Assembly: GCF_018403745.1 (NCBI RefSeq)
Contig: NZ_BOVP01000001.1
Span: 405,021-469,020 of the forward strand
Direction of reading: 5' to 3'
DNA length: 64,000 bases
DNA from: Lactococcus formosensis
GTDB lineage: Bacteria; Bacillota; Bacilli; Lactobacillales; Streptococcaceae
Numbering within the stretch: position 1 is the first letter of the stretch; every line of letters begins with the position of its first letter. Shown in pieces: positions 1 to 8,891 of the stretch. Below the pieces are notes generated by a model. That model did not search any database and had not been told where the DNA came from. It worked only from the letters and a program-made list of their open reading frames with translations. Made by a program: the position numbers and the translations under genes.

Positions 1-934
1 GACTTACACCCTCAATATCAATCCCCCGTGCTGCAATATCTGTTGCTACAACAAACTGATAATCTAAGTTCTTTATGCTTGCCATGATACGTTTACGTTC
101 ACGTGGTGGAATGTCACCATGAATTTTCGCTGCTTTGACGCCATTGTTGACCAAGAAATGATGGATATCATCAACACGTCCCTTTGTATTGGCAAAAATC
201 ATTGCCATATAAGGATTTGTCGCCTTTGAAAGCTGTAATAAAATTTGGTTATGTGATGCGCCTTTAGTCGAAATCAACCAGTTTTCAATCGTGTCTGAAA
301 TTACAGTTTTATTCGCAATTTTTTCCATCACAGGATTATTCAAATATTTTTTAAGGAAAGGCTGTAACTTTTGTGGAATAGTTGCAGAAAAGACCAGCAT
401 CTGTACTTTTTTACCGAAGCTGGCTGCAATTTTATCCACATCTGTCAAGAAGCCCATATCCAAAGTCATGTCCGCTTCATCTACAACAAAAATAGACGCC
501 GTATGAATAATCAAAGCCCCAGATTTAAGCAAATCTTGAATACGACCTGGCGTACCAATAACGATATGCGGTTGAGAAGATTCAAGTTTCTTGATTTGAC
601 GCGCCTTATCTGTCCCACCAACATAGTTAACCACGCGAATCGCATCGTTAAATTTGACAAATTCCTGAGCAGCATGATAAATCTGTGTGGCAAGCTCACG
701 TGATGGTGCAGTAATGACAGCTTGGACTTCATCAAGATCCGTGTTCAATTGTTGGAAAATAGGGAGCAAGAAAGTATGTGTCTTTCCTGAACCTGTTTTT
801 GATTCCCCTACCAAATCACGGCCTGACATTACCACAGGGATAAGTTTTTCCTGTACAGGAGTCGGCGAAACAAACTTAATTGCCTCAAGCGTTTCATTGA
901 TATAATCTTTAAAGTTAAATTCTGTAAATTTCAT
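1..934 (-). CDS. cshB: DEAD-box RNA helicase, CshB-like (3' end cut by window edge)
   Basis: ATP-dependent RNA helicase, probably for cold-adapted RNA unwinding or ribosome and mRNA metabolism. The N-terminal 311 codons are visible. They contain a Q motif (PTPVQ, residues 24-28), Walker A SKTGSGKT (45-52), motif Ia APSRELA (76-82), TPGR (128-131), DEAD (152-155) and SAT (183-185). The second RecA-like domain reaches motif V (ATDIAARGID) just before the edge. The segment MLVFSATIP and the following PFLKKY match the CshB subgroup as I remember it. An extended -10 (TGC-TATAAT, 942-947) lies only 7 bases before the ATG, and AGGAG lies between them. Transcription from that promoter would start at about the ATG and exclude the AGGAG, so a second upstream promoter may exist. 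The family call is firm; the CshB assignment is an inference. Confidence 0.9.
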   Translation of the reverse strand, partial: MKFTEFNFKDYINETLEAIKFVSPTPVQEKLIPVVMSGRDLVGESKTGSGKTHTFLLPIFQQLNTDLDEVQAVITAPSRELATQIYHAAQEFVKFNDAIRVVNYVGGTDKARQIKKLESSQPHIVIGTPGRIQDLLKSGALIIHTASIFVVDEADMTLDMGFLTDVDKIAASFGKKVQMLVFSATIPQKLQPFLKKYLNNPVMEKIANKTVISDTIENWLISTKGASHNQILLQLSKATNPYMAMIFANTKGRVDDIHHFLVNNGVKAAKIHGDIPPRERKRIMASIKNLDYQFVVATDIAARGIDIEGVS

Positions 935-1021
935 AGCTCCTATTATAGCATGAATAGTGCATTTATAAAACAGGGTTCGCCTTTTTAATTCCAATTCTTA
1001 TTGAAAAAAGCAGAAAAGCAA

Positions 1022-1047
1022 AAAAAGCACCTCCGAGGTGCTCTTTT
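1022..1047 (-). terminator. sodA intrinsic terminator
   Basis: Stem AGCACCT/AGGTGCT with a short loop, followed on the minus strand by a T-run, directly after the sodA stop codon. Confidence 0.85.
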
Positions 1048-1051
1048 CATA

Positions 1052-1660
1052 TTATTTAGCTTTAGCGTAAAGTTCGTTTACTTTATCCCAGTTAATTAAG
1101 CTAAAGAAAGCTTCGATATAATCTGGACGAACATTGCGGTATTTCAAGTAATAAGCATGTTCCCAAACGTCAAGACCAAGTACTGGAATTTGACCATCAG
1201 AAATTGGGTTATCTTGGTTTGCTGTAGAAACAACCTTAAGTTTACCGTAATCAAGAACTAACCAAGCCCAACCTGAACCGAAACGTCCAGTAGCAGCTGC
1301 TTTAAATTCAGCTTTAAAGTCGTCAAATGAACCAAAAGCTTCATCAATTGCTGCAGCGATATCACCTGTTGGTGCACCACCTGCGTTTGGAGCAAGCCAT
1401 TCCCAGAACATTGTGTGGTTCAAGTGACCTCCACCGTTGTTACGTACCGCAACGCGAATATCTTCTGGCAAACGGTCCAAATAAGCCACTAATTCCTCAA
1501 CAGTTTTATCAAAGAATTCTGGGTGTTTTTCAATCGCTGCATTAAGATTATTAACGTAAGTTTGGTGATGTTTGTCATGATGCAAATGCATTGTTTCTTC
1601 ATCAAAGAAAGGTTCCAAAGCGTCATATGCGTAAGGTAATTCTGGAAGTGTATAAGCCAT
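1052..1660 (-). CDS. sodA: Superoxide dismutase (Mn/Fe type)
   Basis: Cytoplasmic superoxide dismutase that converts superoxide to hydrogen peroxide and oxygen. It has 202 residues, the usual length. The Mn/Fe-SOD metal ligands are visible: His27 in the N-terminal segment [14 protein letters not shown], the HLNHTMFW histidine, and the aspartate and histidine of [11 protein letters not shown]. The start is set by AAGGAGA 6 bases before the ATG. It forms a single-gene unit: its promoter (TATAAT at 1691-1696, TTGTAA -35 at 1713-1718) overlaps the stop codon of upstream fni, and its own terminator follows. The metal (Mn or Fe) cannot be settled from sequence, although lactococcal enzymes are normally Mn. 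Confidence 0.97.
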   Translation of the reverse strand: MAYTLPELPYAYDALEPFFDEETMHLHHDKHHQTYVNNLNAAIEKHPEFFDKTVEELVAYLDRLPEDIRVAVRNNGGGHLNHTMFWEWLAPNAGGAPTGDIAAAIDEAFGSFDDFKAEFKAAATGRFGSGWAWLVLDYGKLKVVSTANQDNPISDGQIPVLGLDVWEHAYYLKYRNVRPDYIEAFFSLINWDKVNELYAKAK

Positions 1661-1690
1661 AGTATTCTCCTTAAATTTTAATATACTATT

Positions 1691-1718
1691 ATTATAAAGA
1701 AATAAGAACCGTTTACAA
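1691..1718 (-). promoter_or_regulatory. sodA promoter
   Basis: On the minus strand, TTGTAA, a 16-base spacer and TATAAT. The -35 overlaps the TAA stop of fni, so sodA can be transcribed independently of the mevalonate operon. Confidence 0.65.
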
Positions 1719-2768
1719 AATTATCTGCTTATCTTTTCGCTCGTCCCGAAAATACTTCAAGTCGCGGGTATAGATAAATTCAACATCCGTTAAATCATTA
1801 TACTCCCGTGCTCCGACCAAAGTATAGAGCTTTATCAAATCATCTTTCCATTGTCTAAACATTTCATCGACGGCTTGAGAACCCTGTGCGTTTAGAATGG
1901 ATAAAATATGCCCAGCAGAGCTGGCTAAAGGCGCACCCAAAAGTTGAGCATGTAAGATATCTCTGGCTGATGCAATTCCTCCAGTAGCAATCAGTGGTTT
2001 AATGTTTTGTGCAAATTGAGCTTCAATAAGACTCTCAGGACCTGTAAAGCCAAAATCGTCTAAATCTAAGGTGCTGTGCCCTCGTCCACTCTCAATCCAA
2101 GCAAAGTTAGTCCCACCTTTACCACCAACGTTAATCCCTGCGACCGCTGTTTGGCTAAGCTGCTTAAACATTTTTTGACTCATCCCAAAGCCAACTTCTT
2201 TGACCACAACAGGAACATCTAATTTTTCAGCAATACGATTAATGTTTTCAAGCCAGTAAAAAGAACGATCCCCTTCGCTGTCCTTCATAACTAACTCTTG
2301 TCCAGTGTTGATATGAATTTCTAAAGCATCGGCAGAAAGCATTTCGACAGCTTTTTGCGCATTTTCTAAAGAATGACCTGCACCGATATTTGCAAAAATG
2401 AACCCCTTTGGGTTATGCTGACGCACTTGACGGAAACCTTCCTCCAATTCGGGATACTTCAAAGCAATAGATTGAGAACCAACTGCCATTGCAATATGAT
2501 GATGAGCCGCAAGTTCCGCAAGCTCTAAGTTAATCTTATCGCCTTTTTTGGAGCCACCTGTCATCGCTTCTATATAAAAGGGAAATTCAAACTTGTGTTC
2601 CAAAAGAGTAACAGACAAGTCAACTTCTTGCGTAGAAATTTCTGGTAAACCATTAGGAACAATCCGTAATGCAGCAGAAAACTCTGAGCGATTTCGACCT
2701 TCGCGCCAGTACTTTAAGCCAAGTGACAAATGTTCATCTTTCCGGTGTCCGTGAATTTCTTTACTCAT
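1713..2768 (-). CDS. fni: Type 2 isopentenyl-diphosphate delta-isomerase
   Basis: FMN- and NADPH-dependent isomerase that interconverts isopentenyl and dimethylallyl diphosphate, the last step of the mevalonate branch. It has 351 residues, typical for type 2 (Fni) enzymes and unrelated to type 1 Idi. Visible motifs are the early MTGGSKKGD segment, the [12 protein letters not shown] loop and a C-terminal phosphate-binding TGG-rich (beta/alpha)8 barrel segment (LIATGGIAS). It is the last gene of mvaD-mvaK2-fni and overlaps mvaK2 by 8 bases, implying translational coupling. Confidence 0.96.
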   Translation of the reverse strand: MSKEIHGHRKDEHLSLGLKYWREGRNRSEFSAALRIVPNGLPEISTQEVDLSVTLLEHKFEFPFYIEAMTGGSKKGDKINLELAELAAHHHIAMAVGSQSIALKYPELEEGFRQVRQHNPKGFIFANIGAGHSLENAQKAVEMLSADALEIHINTGQELVMKDSEGDRSFYWLENINRIAEKLDVPVVVKEVGFGMSQKMFKQLSQTAVAGINVGGKGGTNFAWIESGRGHSTLDLDDFGFTGPESLIEAQFAQNIKPLIATGGIASARDILHAQLLGAPLASSAGHILSILNAQGSQAVDEMFRQWKDDLIKLYTLVGAREYNDLTDVEFIYTRDLKYFRDERKDKQIIL

Positions 2769-3702
2769 TTTGTTTTCCTATTCTTATTTTCTCGAGCTTC
2801 ATGCCTTCTGCTTCAAGAGCGTCCCTCAAATCTGCTATTTTCTCTTCATGTTCAGCAAAAAGAATAATATTTTCGCCAAAGCCTGCTCCTGAAATTTTTC
2901 CAGCAAATTCGGGTTGGCTATTCACAATATTTAGAGCCAAAGCCAGTTGATCAGTCATATAGCCTTTTGCTTGGTTCTCGATAAGTAAAAGTTGATTTTC
3001 AAGGAGTTTTTCTTTAAAAAGAGCGAAATCCTGCATATCAATGGCTGTACTTATTTCAATAACAAGCTCATCACTTTTAGCATAAAATGCATCAGAAAGT
3101 TTGTGCTTAAGTTTTTCAACAGTCTTAGCAGCCTGATTGGTTTGGACAACATAAGGTTGCCAAGGGATACTCATAGGAAGAACTCGCTCATGATTTTCAT
3201 AGAAAATACTGCCTCCATACATAATCGCAGCCACATCACCACGTGATCCGCTTCCTTGCACATCATAATGTGCTTGAGCGGCAATCTCAAAGCGTTTTTT
3301 CAAAGGGAGATTAAGCTGAAAAAAAAGATTGAGCGCATTGACCACACCGACAACGACACAGGCCGATGAACCATAGCCCTTCTTGCTTTCACCAAAACCC
3401 AGACCACTTTTGATTTCCAAGTGAAATTCTCGAGACAATTCAACTTCTTTACTCACATATTCGATTGCCGTCATAACAAAATTCCACGGTCCGCTGCGTT
3501 CAGGTTTAAATTCCTTTACTGAGAAGATGTGAGCGGGCATTGCTACATTTGTCTCCAAAAGACTTTTGTCCTCTGCTTCTGAAATAACCACTTGAAAGTC
3601 ACTTTCAAGACTTGTTACCAGAGCTAGCCCTCCTGGACGAGTAACCGCATATTCTCCTGCAATAAAGAGTTTTCCAGGCACTGCTATTTTATAAGTACTC
3701 AA
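2761..3702 (-). CDS. mvaK2: Phosphomevalonate kinase
   Basis: GHMP-family kinase that phosphorylates mevalonate 5-phosphate to the diphosphate. Motifs: N-terminal PGKLFIAGEYAV, the glycine/serine ATP loop GYGSSACVVVGVV, and a C-terminal GAGFGENII motif. I chose the TTG at 3702 because a GGGGGG Shine-Dalgarno-like run lies 5 bases upstream and the protein then begins just before the conserved KIAVPGKLF strand. The ORF can be extended to TTG 3729, or to ATG 3717 with no ribosome site. With the chosen start it overlaps the mvaD 3' end by 14 bases. The family is certain and the start is not. Confidence 0.93.
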   Translation of the reverse strand: MSTYKIAVPGKLFIAGEYAVTRPGGLALVTSLESDFQVVISEAEDKSLLETNVAMPAHIFSVKEFKPERSGPWNFVMTAIEYVSKEVELSREFHLEIKSGLGFGESKKGYGSSACVVVGVVNALNLFFQLNLPLKKRFEIAAQAHYDVQGSGSRGDVAAIMYGGSIFYENHERVLPMSIPWQPYVVQTNQAAKTVEKLKHKLSDAFYAKSDELVIEISTAIDMQDFALFKEKLLENQLLLIENQAKGYMTDQLALALNIVNSQPEFAGKISGAGFGENIILFAEHEEKIADLRDALEAEGMKLEKIRIGKQNE

Positions 3703-4636
3703 GTCCGCCCCCCGCATGTGCAATGTCAAAAGTAATATCTGGGAAATTTTCCCGTAGTTTTGCTAAAAGGACTTTTTCTGTCGCTCTGTCTGTGATGATT
3801 TTAACGTTTGGTCCAGCATCAATAGTGACAAAAGCTAAGAGTCCTGCTTTATAGCATTCTTGCGTAAAGGAAATAATACGTTGAGTATCTTCTGTAAAGT
3901 AATCAAAAGGTTCAACACATAGACGGTTTTGTTCATGCATACCTAAGGCATTATCTTGTGCGATCAGACCAATCTTTTCAATATCTGCCTGACGAATAGC
4001 ATTCTTCATTTCTTCAAGTTGACGTGCCGATTTTTCCACCCAAGCGCTGTAAGTCGGAGCAGTTTGAGCAAGCTGCATCCCACGTGTCGAAGACATTTTC
4101 TTTTGAGCGCTTGATATTTCGGCAACAATCATGGACAAGTGAACATCTTCATCATAAAAGCTTTCTGCATAAGAGGAAGCATCGTCTTCTCCTTTGTTCC
4201 AAACCGCAAAATTACCAAAAACCGAACGCGAAGCTGAACCCGAACCCCGACGTGCGATACGTGACATTTCGGTCAAATCAGCTGGTAATTCGAGGAGTCC
4301 AAACATTGCACCTGTCAACGCGGCAAAGCTTGAAGCTGAGGAAGCCAGCCCTGCAGCGGTTGGTACATGATTTTCAGAAGTGACTAAAACGCCTGGAAAA
4401 GTGCCATGTTTTGCACGAAGCATTTCTAAAAATTGATGTACACGAGTAGCATCTGTGTTCACACCATTTAAAATCAGTTGATCCTGTTCAGCAAAAGTCA
4501 CAGATGTCGTCGTATAAAATTGATCCAAAGTCATTGATAAAGAACTTGTTGTAGGAATATTCAGCGCTACATCTGCTTTCCCCCAATATTTAATCAAGGC
4601 AATATTCGTATGTGCTCTAACAGTAAATTCATTCAT
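3689..4636 (-). CDS. mvaD: Diphosphomevalonate decarboxylase
   Basis: Converts mevalonate 5-diphosphate to isopentenyl diphosphate in an ATP-dependent decarboxylation. It has 315 residues. The signature NIALIKYWGK is at residues 11-20, a GHMP-type ASSASSFAALT loop lies mid-protein, and a DAGPNVKII segment lies near the C-terminus. It is the first gene of mvaD-mvaK2-fni. The promoter is an extended -10 (TGT-TATAAT, 4670-4675), and an AAGAGGAAA Shine-Dalgarno precedes the ATG. In many lactic acid bacteria mvaK1 is directly upstream in the same operon; here a stress-protein gene with its own signals intervenes. Confidence 0.96.
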   Translation of the reverse strand: MNEFTVRAHTNIALIKYWGKADVALNIPTTSSLSMTLDQFYTTTSVTFAEQDQLILNGVNTDATRVHQFLEMLRAKHGTFPGVLVTSENHVPTAAGLASSASSFAALTGAMFGLLELPADLTEMSRIARRGSGSASRSVFGNFAVWNKGEDDASSYAESFYDEDVHLSMIVAEISSAQKKMSSTRGMQLAQTAPTYSAWVEKSARQLEEMKNAIRQADIEKIGLIAQDNALGMHEQNRLCVEPFDYFTEDTQRIISFTQECYKAGLLAFVTIDAGPNVKIITDRATEKVLLAKLRENFPDITFDIAHAGGGLEYL

Positions 4637-4741
4637 TTATATTTTTCCTCTTGTAGGTTAATCTCTCCTATTATAACAAAGGTGGCGTAATTTAGCCATT
4701 TGTCGTTTTTAAAAGTTATTTCTCTACTACATAAAGTTCTC

Positions 4742-4767
4742 ACAAAAAACCACCTGATAGGGTGGCT
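4742..4767 (-). terminator. Terminator of the universal stress gene
   Basis: Minus-strand stem AGCCACC/GGTGGTT with a six-base loop and a T-run. It lies between the stress gene and mvaD and isolates the mvaD operon. Confidence 0.8.
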
Positions 4768-4818
4768 ACTTTTATACATACCTCTCGAAAGAAGAAAAGA
4801 GAATCTTTGATGTAATAC

Positions 4819-5235
4819 TTACTTCACAACTGTAACATTACAAGGTGCATGGTTAACAACATAAGCTGTTGTAGAACCCAAGGTCATACGCTCAAAGTAA
4901 TTAGAACCTGTAGCCCCCATAACGATGAGATCACACTTCTGCTCCGTTGCAAATTCAACAATTTGCTTCTTAGGGATACCCACTACAACAAAGGTTTGAA
5001 CTCTGACATTGTCTTTTACAATAGCCACTGCTTCTTGCAAAATCATCTCGGAAGCTTTTGTATAATTGTGCTTAAGAATAGGCAGGGCATGTCCATATAA
5101 CTTCCCGTCATCTTGCACCGTTAGGACTGAGAGTTCCACGTCGTTTAACCGCGCAATTTCCATCGCCTCTCGGAGCGCTTTATATGAGTTGTCTGAACCG
5201 TCAATGGGAACCAAAATATTTTTGTAATTCATCAA
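4819..5235 (-). CDS. Universal stress protein, UspA family
   Basis: Small cytoplasmic alpha/beta nucleotide-binding protein of 138 residues, a single Usp domain. The N-terminal strand KNILVPIDGSDNSYKAL and the C-terminal ATP-binding signature G-x2-G-x9-G-S/T (within GATGSNYFERMTLGST) are intact, so this is probably an ATP-binding UspA type. It has its own promoter (TATAAT about 25-30 bases upstream), a strong AGGAAGGAGA ribosome site and its own terminator. It sits between mvaK1 and mvaD, splitting what is often one mevalonate operon. The physiological role is unknown. Confidence 0.93.
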   Translation of the reverse strand: MMNYKNILVPIDGSDNSYKALREAMEIARLNDVELSVLTVQDDGKLYGHALPILKHNYTKASEMILQEAVAIVKDNVRVQTFVVVGIPKKQIVEFATEQKCDLIVMGATGSNYFERMTLGSTTAYVVNHAPCNVTVVK

Positions 5236-5331
5236 GTTTCTCCTTCCTTACTTTGCCTATATTATAATGCTTTCTAAGCATAATTAAAAGTAGCATGCAT
5301 TATAAACGAGTATTCATGCTAGCTTCATGAA

Positions 5332-5372
5332 AAAGAAAAACCTTAAGAATCATGTATACACTTAAGGTTTCG
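5332..5372 (-). terminator. mvaK1 terminator
   Basis: Nine-bp inverted repeat AACCTTAAG/CTTAAGGTT with a 13-base loop, followed on the minus strand by a T/C-rich tract. A T-rich tract on the other side also allows weak termination in the opposite direction. Confidence 0.8.
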
Positions 5373-5385
5373 TTATTTTTTTATT

Positions 5386-6318
5386 TTAAACAGAGTAAAT
5401 CCATGTGTTCTTGGCACCATTTTTCAAGAGCTTTTGGCTGATACGAATCGCATCTTTTTCATTAGCTGCTAGAGCAACCATTACGCCGCCTAGACCTGAG
5501 CCTGTAAGTTTTGCTCCCAGAGCACCGTTTCTCAGTGCTGTATTCACTAAGATGTCTAGGCGCGGGTGTGAAACACCGAGTGAAGAGAGATTTTCATGCG
5601 CTTGGTTCATCACTTGACCCAGCTCTTTTAATTTATTCGTCATGAGAAAATCTTTTGAGGCTTTCGATAGCTGGCCTAGCTTTTCAATATGTCCTTGGGC
5701 TTTGACTTTATTCTCTGATAATTTCTCTCTGACTATGCTGATTGCTTGGCTGGTAAATCCGTGCACGCCAGAATCTCCAATAACCAGATAACCTGATAGA
5801 TTAAGGTCAAAAGATTCTGCTGTTTGGCCTTTAATAAACCAAAGAGGCAACTCCGAGTTAACTGTTGCGACATCAATTCCTGACGAGCGGCCATGTGTAA
5901 TATTTTCCGAGAAATTAGCAAAAGATAAGAGCATCTCATCTGTGAGCTCCGCATCAAAAAAATCATAAAATGCACGTGTGATTGCTGTTGCTAGAGCTGC
6001 TGATGCTCCAAGTCCTCGTCCTAAAGGAATATTCGAATCAATTTCCAGCGAAAACGGAAGTTTTACAGAATGAAATTTTTCCAAAAGGCGTAAAATAAGT
6101 TGGCGTACCCCCTCAAATTCGTCTCCTAACACATCCAATCTGCGCCGCGATTCATTATTTTCAATATATTGTCCGTATTTGATAGAAGAAATTGTAACGG
6201 TTGTCTTCAGAATAGTAACAGGTAACGCAATTGCAGGCTGCCCATAAACAACCGAATGCTCTCCAATCAAAATTAATTTGGAATGAGCGGTTCCTGTGCC
6301 CATTTTATTTGTAGTCAT
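5386..6318 (-). CDS. mvaK1: Mevalonate kinase
   Basis: GHMP kinase that phosphorylates mevalonate, the first kinase step of the mevalonate pathway. Motifs: SKLILIGEHSVVYGQPAIALP near the N-terminus, the ATP loop GRGLGASAALATAI, and the C-terminal TGSGLGGVMVAL. I chose the ATG at 6318 (310 residues) because GGAGAA lies about 9 bases upstream. A longer frame to 6360 adds an unconserved 14 residues with no ribosome site. It is a single-gene unit with its own terminator, separate from mvaD-mvaK2-fni. Confidence 0.95.
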   Translation of the reverse strand: MTTNKMGTGTAHSKLILIGEHSVVYGQPAIALPVTILKTTVTISSIKYGQYIENNESRRRLDVLGDEFEGVRQLILRLLEKFHSVKLPFSLEIDSNIPLGRGLGASAALATAITRAFYDFFDAELTDEMLLSFANFSENITHGRSSGIDVATVNSELPLWFIKGQTAESFDLNLSGYLVIGDSGVHGFTSQAISIVREKLSENKVKAQGHIEKLGQLSKASKDFLMTNKLKELGQVMNQAHENLSSLGVSHPRLDILVNTALRNGALGAKLTGSGLGGVMVALAANEKDAIRISQKLLKNGAKNTWIYSV

Positions 6319-6482
6319 AACTATAAATTCTCCATTAGAGTACGCAAAGGTACTTGACAATTTTATAAAATTTGAGAGTGAAAATCAAGTAGCAATTCTT
6401 TTTTTGCCCATAATATCTAGATAAATAGGATAAATCTGTCCTTTCGTTACTGGTATTTCACCAAAAAAGTTATAATAAAGTC

Positions 6483-6662
6483 ATGGACAATTTACGCAAA
6501 GCAATTGAAAAAATGGATATTGTCACTGTCGATGCTGCAATTAAATACAGTGGTTTAAGCAGAAAAGCCATTCTAGATTTTATACATAAAAACCCTCATC
6601 TAAGGATATTTGATGAACAAACGCAGCATTGGATCAATGAAAATGTCGACGGACATTGTTAA
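6483..6662 (+). CDS. 59-residue putative helix-turn-helix protein, probably leaderless
   Basis: Small ORF (MDNLRKAIEK...) too short for routine ORF calling. The middle, roughly residues 14-35 (TVDAAIKYSGLSRKAILDFI), reads like a helix-turn-helix of the excisionase/MerR-like kind: helix, tight turn at SG, recognition helix. The C-terminus (HLRIFDEQTQHWINEN) could be the wing. TATAAT (6471-6476) ends 6 bases before the ATG and there is no Shine-Dalgarno, so the mRNA would start at the ATG. It is divergent from mvaK1 and convergent with the binding-protein gene, and the stop codon lies in a shared terminator. The family is not recognised with certainty. Confidence 0.6.
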   Translation: MDNLRKAIEKMDIVTVDAAIKYSGLSRKAILDFIHKNPHLRIFDEQTQHWINENVDGHC

Positions 6663-6702
6663 ATACAAATAAAAAGTGCTAAATGCACTTTTTATTTGTA
6701 TT
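6662..6702. terminator. Bidirectional terminator
   Basis: Perfect 18-bp inverted repeat with a five-base loop and A/T-rich ends on both sides. It overlaps the stop codon of the small ORF on the left and the stop codon of the binding-protein gene on the right. Confidence 0.9.
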
Positions 6703-7534
6703 GTTCCATTCCAGGAACTTGATTTCCCCCAAAATATTTTTGAGAAAGTTCTTTCAAGTAACCCTCTTCAGCCATCTTTTTAATCTCTTGGTTAAGATCT
6801 TTTTGAAGTTGAGTTTGACTATTATCAAGGACATAGTAAGTATATGTCTTGAATTCAGGATATTTTTCAAGATCGGTAGGTACTGTGTCTGATACACCTG
6901 TTACAGCATGTTCTTTGACCAGATTTTCCGCTGCTGATTTTGAAGCAAAGATAAAATCCATTTGACCATCAGAAAGTGCTTGTAAGCGCTCCGCAAGTCC
7001 ACGTTTGGAGTAATCTACAGTAATTTTTTTATCTGGATGTGTAGTGTTCCACTGATCCATAATATCCCCGTAGTTGGTTCCTGTTGGAATTTCTGTTTTC
7101 TTCCCTACAAGTCCTTCAATGGTTGTAATCTTATCTTTATCATTAGAGAAAATTGCATTAATTCCTTGCGTTGTTGGGAAACTAAAGAGATACTTTTCTT
7201 CACGCGCCTTCGTTTTACCGTAGATATTCACACCAATATCTGCGCGTCCTGCATCTAAGGCTGCAAGAATAGCACTGTCATCATATGTTTTAAAGTCAAA
7301 TTTATATTGGGGCAAATTTTCATCTGCTTTTTTGAGAATATCATATTCATAACCTGTCAGCTGCCCATCCTTCGTATACTCGTAAGGATTTGATGAGCCA
7401 GAGATTGCCACATTAACAGTGGTTGTTTTTTCTTGACCTGCAGTTGTGCTTTTATTTGAGTTCGAGCACGCCGCTAGCAGAGTAACGCCCGCTGCACTCA
7501 AAGCCATTAAGGTTATAACTTTATTTATTTTCAT
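6692..7534 (-). CDS. Amino-acid ABC transporter substrate-binding lipoprotein
   Basis: Extracellular solute-binding protein of family 3 (polar amino acid or cystine type), 280 residues. An N-terminal signal with lipobox LLAAC predicts a lipid-anchored protein on the outer face of the membrane. The mature part has the typical two-lobe motifs (YEYDILKKA, DAGRADIGVN, a GLAERLQALSDGQMDFIF segment). No permease or ATPase gene is adjacent, so it is an orphan binding protein that must pair with a transporter encoded elsewhere. A purine-rich AGGAAGTGGAG site precedes the ATG. The ligand cannot be read from sequence. Confidence 0.9.
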   Translation of the reverse strand: MKINKVITLMALSAAGVTLLAACSNSNKSTTAGQEKTTTVNVAISGSSNPYEYTKDGQLTGYEYDILKKADENLPQYKFDFKTYDDSAILAALDAGRADIGVNIYGKTKAREEKYLFSFPTTQGINAIFSNDKDKITTIEGLVGKKTEIPTGTNYGDIMDQWNTTHPDKKITVDYSKRGLAERLQALSDGQMDFIFASKSAAENLVKEHAVTGVSDTVPTDLEKYPEFKTYTYYVLDNSQTQLQKDLNQEIKKMAEEGYLKELSQKYFGGNQVPGMEQYK

Positions 7535-7625
7535 TATATCTCCACTTCCTTTTTACTTACGCTTTGATTTTAACATAATCTACACAATTTCCTTTTTTCT
7601 ATGCTTATAAAAAAGGAGGACCTTC

Positions 7626-7667
7626 ATAAAATAAAAAAGCAACCTGCAGTTGCTTTTTTATTTTATA
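7626..7667 (-). terminator. Terminator of the tmk-holB-ricT-yabA-rsmI operon
   Basis: Long inverted repeat centred on GCAAC/GTTGC with A/T arms. It overlaps the rsmI stop codon and ends in a T-rich tract on the minus strand. Confidence 0.85.
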
Positions 7668-8529
7668 AGTCATGATACTGGGCATAAAGCTCCTGACGTA
7701 CCAACTCCCGTTCTTTCGCTACTTGCTTAATGGCAGCATTAGGCTTTATGCCCGATGCAACAAGAAGCTGAACAGCTTCTAACGGTGTGGTTTTATCTTT
7801 CACATCGTCTTTAACTTCACCATCGAAGCCAGCGACAATAATCAAACACTCTCCCTTAATCGGTTGCTCTTTTAACGAAAGTAAAATTTCAGAAATTTTA
7901 CCTCGACGATATTCTTCATAAATTTTTGTTAATTCACGTACTAAGGTAACCTCTCGGTCCCCATATACCTGTGCCATATTCTCTAAAGTATCTGCAACGC
8001 GATAAGGTGATTCATAAAAAATTTGCGTTTCAGGATAAGCCATTTTGGTTTCCAAAAACTTCTTCTGTTCTCCTTTTTTACGGGGTAAAAAGCCATAAAA
8101 AATATGAGGTTGTGGGACTAAACCGGAAGCGATAAGAGCTGTTATTCCAGCTGAAGCCCCTGGCAGAGCAATCACATCGATATTTCGCTTAATAGCTTCC
8201 ACAACTAAATCATGACCTGGATCAGAGATTGAAGGCATACCCGCATCAGAGACCTGTGCTAGCGATTTACCTGACATCAAAAAATCTAAAAGCTTCGGAA
8301 TTTTATCAAAGGAGTTGTGCTCATGAAAAGACTCCTGAGCCACCTTAATTTCAAAATGATTAAGTAATTTTTGAGTGTTGCGTGTATCTTCACTTGCTAC
8401 CAAATCCACATTCTGTAACGTTTCCAAAGCCCGTAAAGTCATATCTTGCATATTACCAATGGGCGTTGGCACTAGGTAAAGCTTGCCTGCACTTTTTTCA
8501 CCTTTAAAACTTCGTTGTATATTTATCAT
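7663..8529 (-). CDS. rsmI: 16S rRNA (cytidine(1402)-2'-O)-methyltransferase RsmI
   Basis: SAM-dependent tetrapyrrole-methylase-fold enzyme that 2'-O-methylates C1402 in the 16S rRNA decoding centre. It has 288 residues. Visible motifs are [17 protein letters not shown] at about residues 19-35, [10 protein letters not shown], and the [12 protein letters not shown] loop. The C-terminal [20 protein letters not shown] segment is typical of the family. It is the last gene of the operon and overlaps yabA by 4 bases (ATGA-type coupling). Confidence 0.96.
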   Translation of the reverse strand: MINIQRSFKGEKSAGKLYLVPTPIGNMQDMTLRALETLQNVDLVASEDTRNTQKLLNHFEIKVAQESFHEHNSFDKIPKLLDFLMSGKSLAQVSDAGMPSISDPGHDLVVEAIKRNIDVIALPGASAGITALIASGLVPQPHIFYGFLPRKKGEQKKFLETKMAYPETQIFYESPYRVADTLENMAQVYGDREVTLVRELTKIYEEYRRGKISEILLSLKEQPIKGECLIIVAGFDGEVKDDVKDKTTPLEAVQLLVASGIKPNAAIKQVAKERELVRQELYAQYHDL

Positions 8530-8867
8530 CTGTACAAAAGCTCCAAACAGTCTAAGCAGTTTTCACCATCTTGCAATCGTTCTGCATAGTGCAAATGGCA
8601 CACATGAAACCCCTCATTAAAAATTTGAATCAGGTTTGGATTAGGCTCATCCTTTGATTTTGAACTGGCTTTTTCTTCCTTTTTCTCAATATGCGCCAAG
8701 CGTTCTCGTAATTTTTCATTTTCCATACGAATTGTCGCATTTTCCTTTAAAGATTCATCCAATGCATCGCGTACTGTGGAAATTTGGCCTAATGTATAAG
8801 CCAAACTTTCCTCCAACAGCCCAAGTTGCACATAAATCTCATTTTTATCAATCATCATTTCCCCCAT
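8526..8867 (-). CDS. yabA: DNA replication initiation control protein YabA
   Basis: Negative regulator of chromosome replication initiation that in Bacillus bridges DnaA and the DnaN clamp. It has 113 residues: an N-terminal leucine-zipper coiled coil (about 8-65), a charged linker ([13 protein letters not shown]), then a C-terminal zinc-binding segment with the HxCHxH and CLDC pattern ([16 protein letters not shown]). The start at 8867 has AGAGGT 5 bases upstream; an internal ATG-ATG four codons in is an alternative. Its place between ricT and rsmI matches the operon in other Firmicutes. Confidence 0.93.
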   Translation of the reverse strand: MGEMMIDKNEIYVQLGLLEESLAYTLGQISTVRDALDESLKENATIRMENEKLRERLAHIEKKEEKASSKSKDEPNPNLIQIFNEGFHVCHLHYAERLQDGENCLDCLELLYR

Positions 8868-8891
8868 AACTTACCTCTACGTCAATCCTTC

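Noticed and set aside
1327..1545. Plus-strand ORFs opposite sodA, and similar antisense frames opposite mvaD, groEL, pbp1b, recA and the pilin-like gene
   Set aside because: They mirror strongly coding minus-strand genes, have no ribosome sites or recognisable motifs, and are explained by codon bias.
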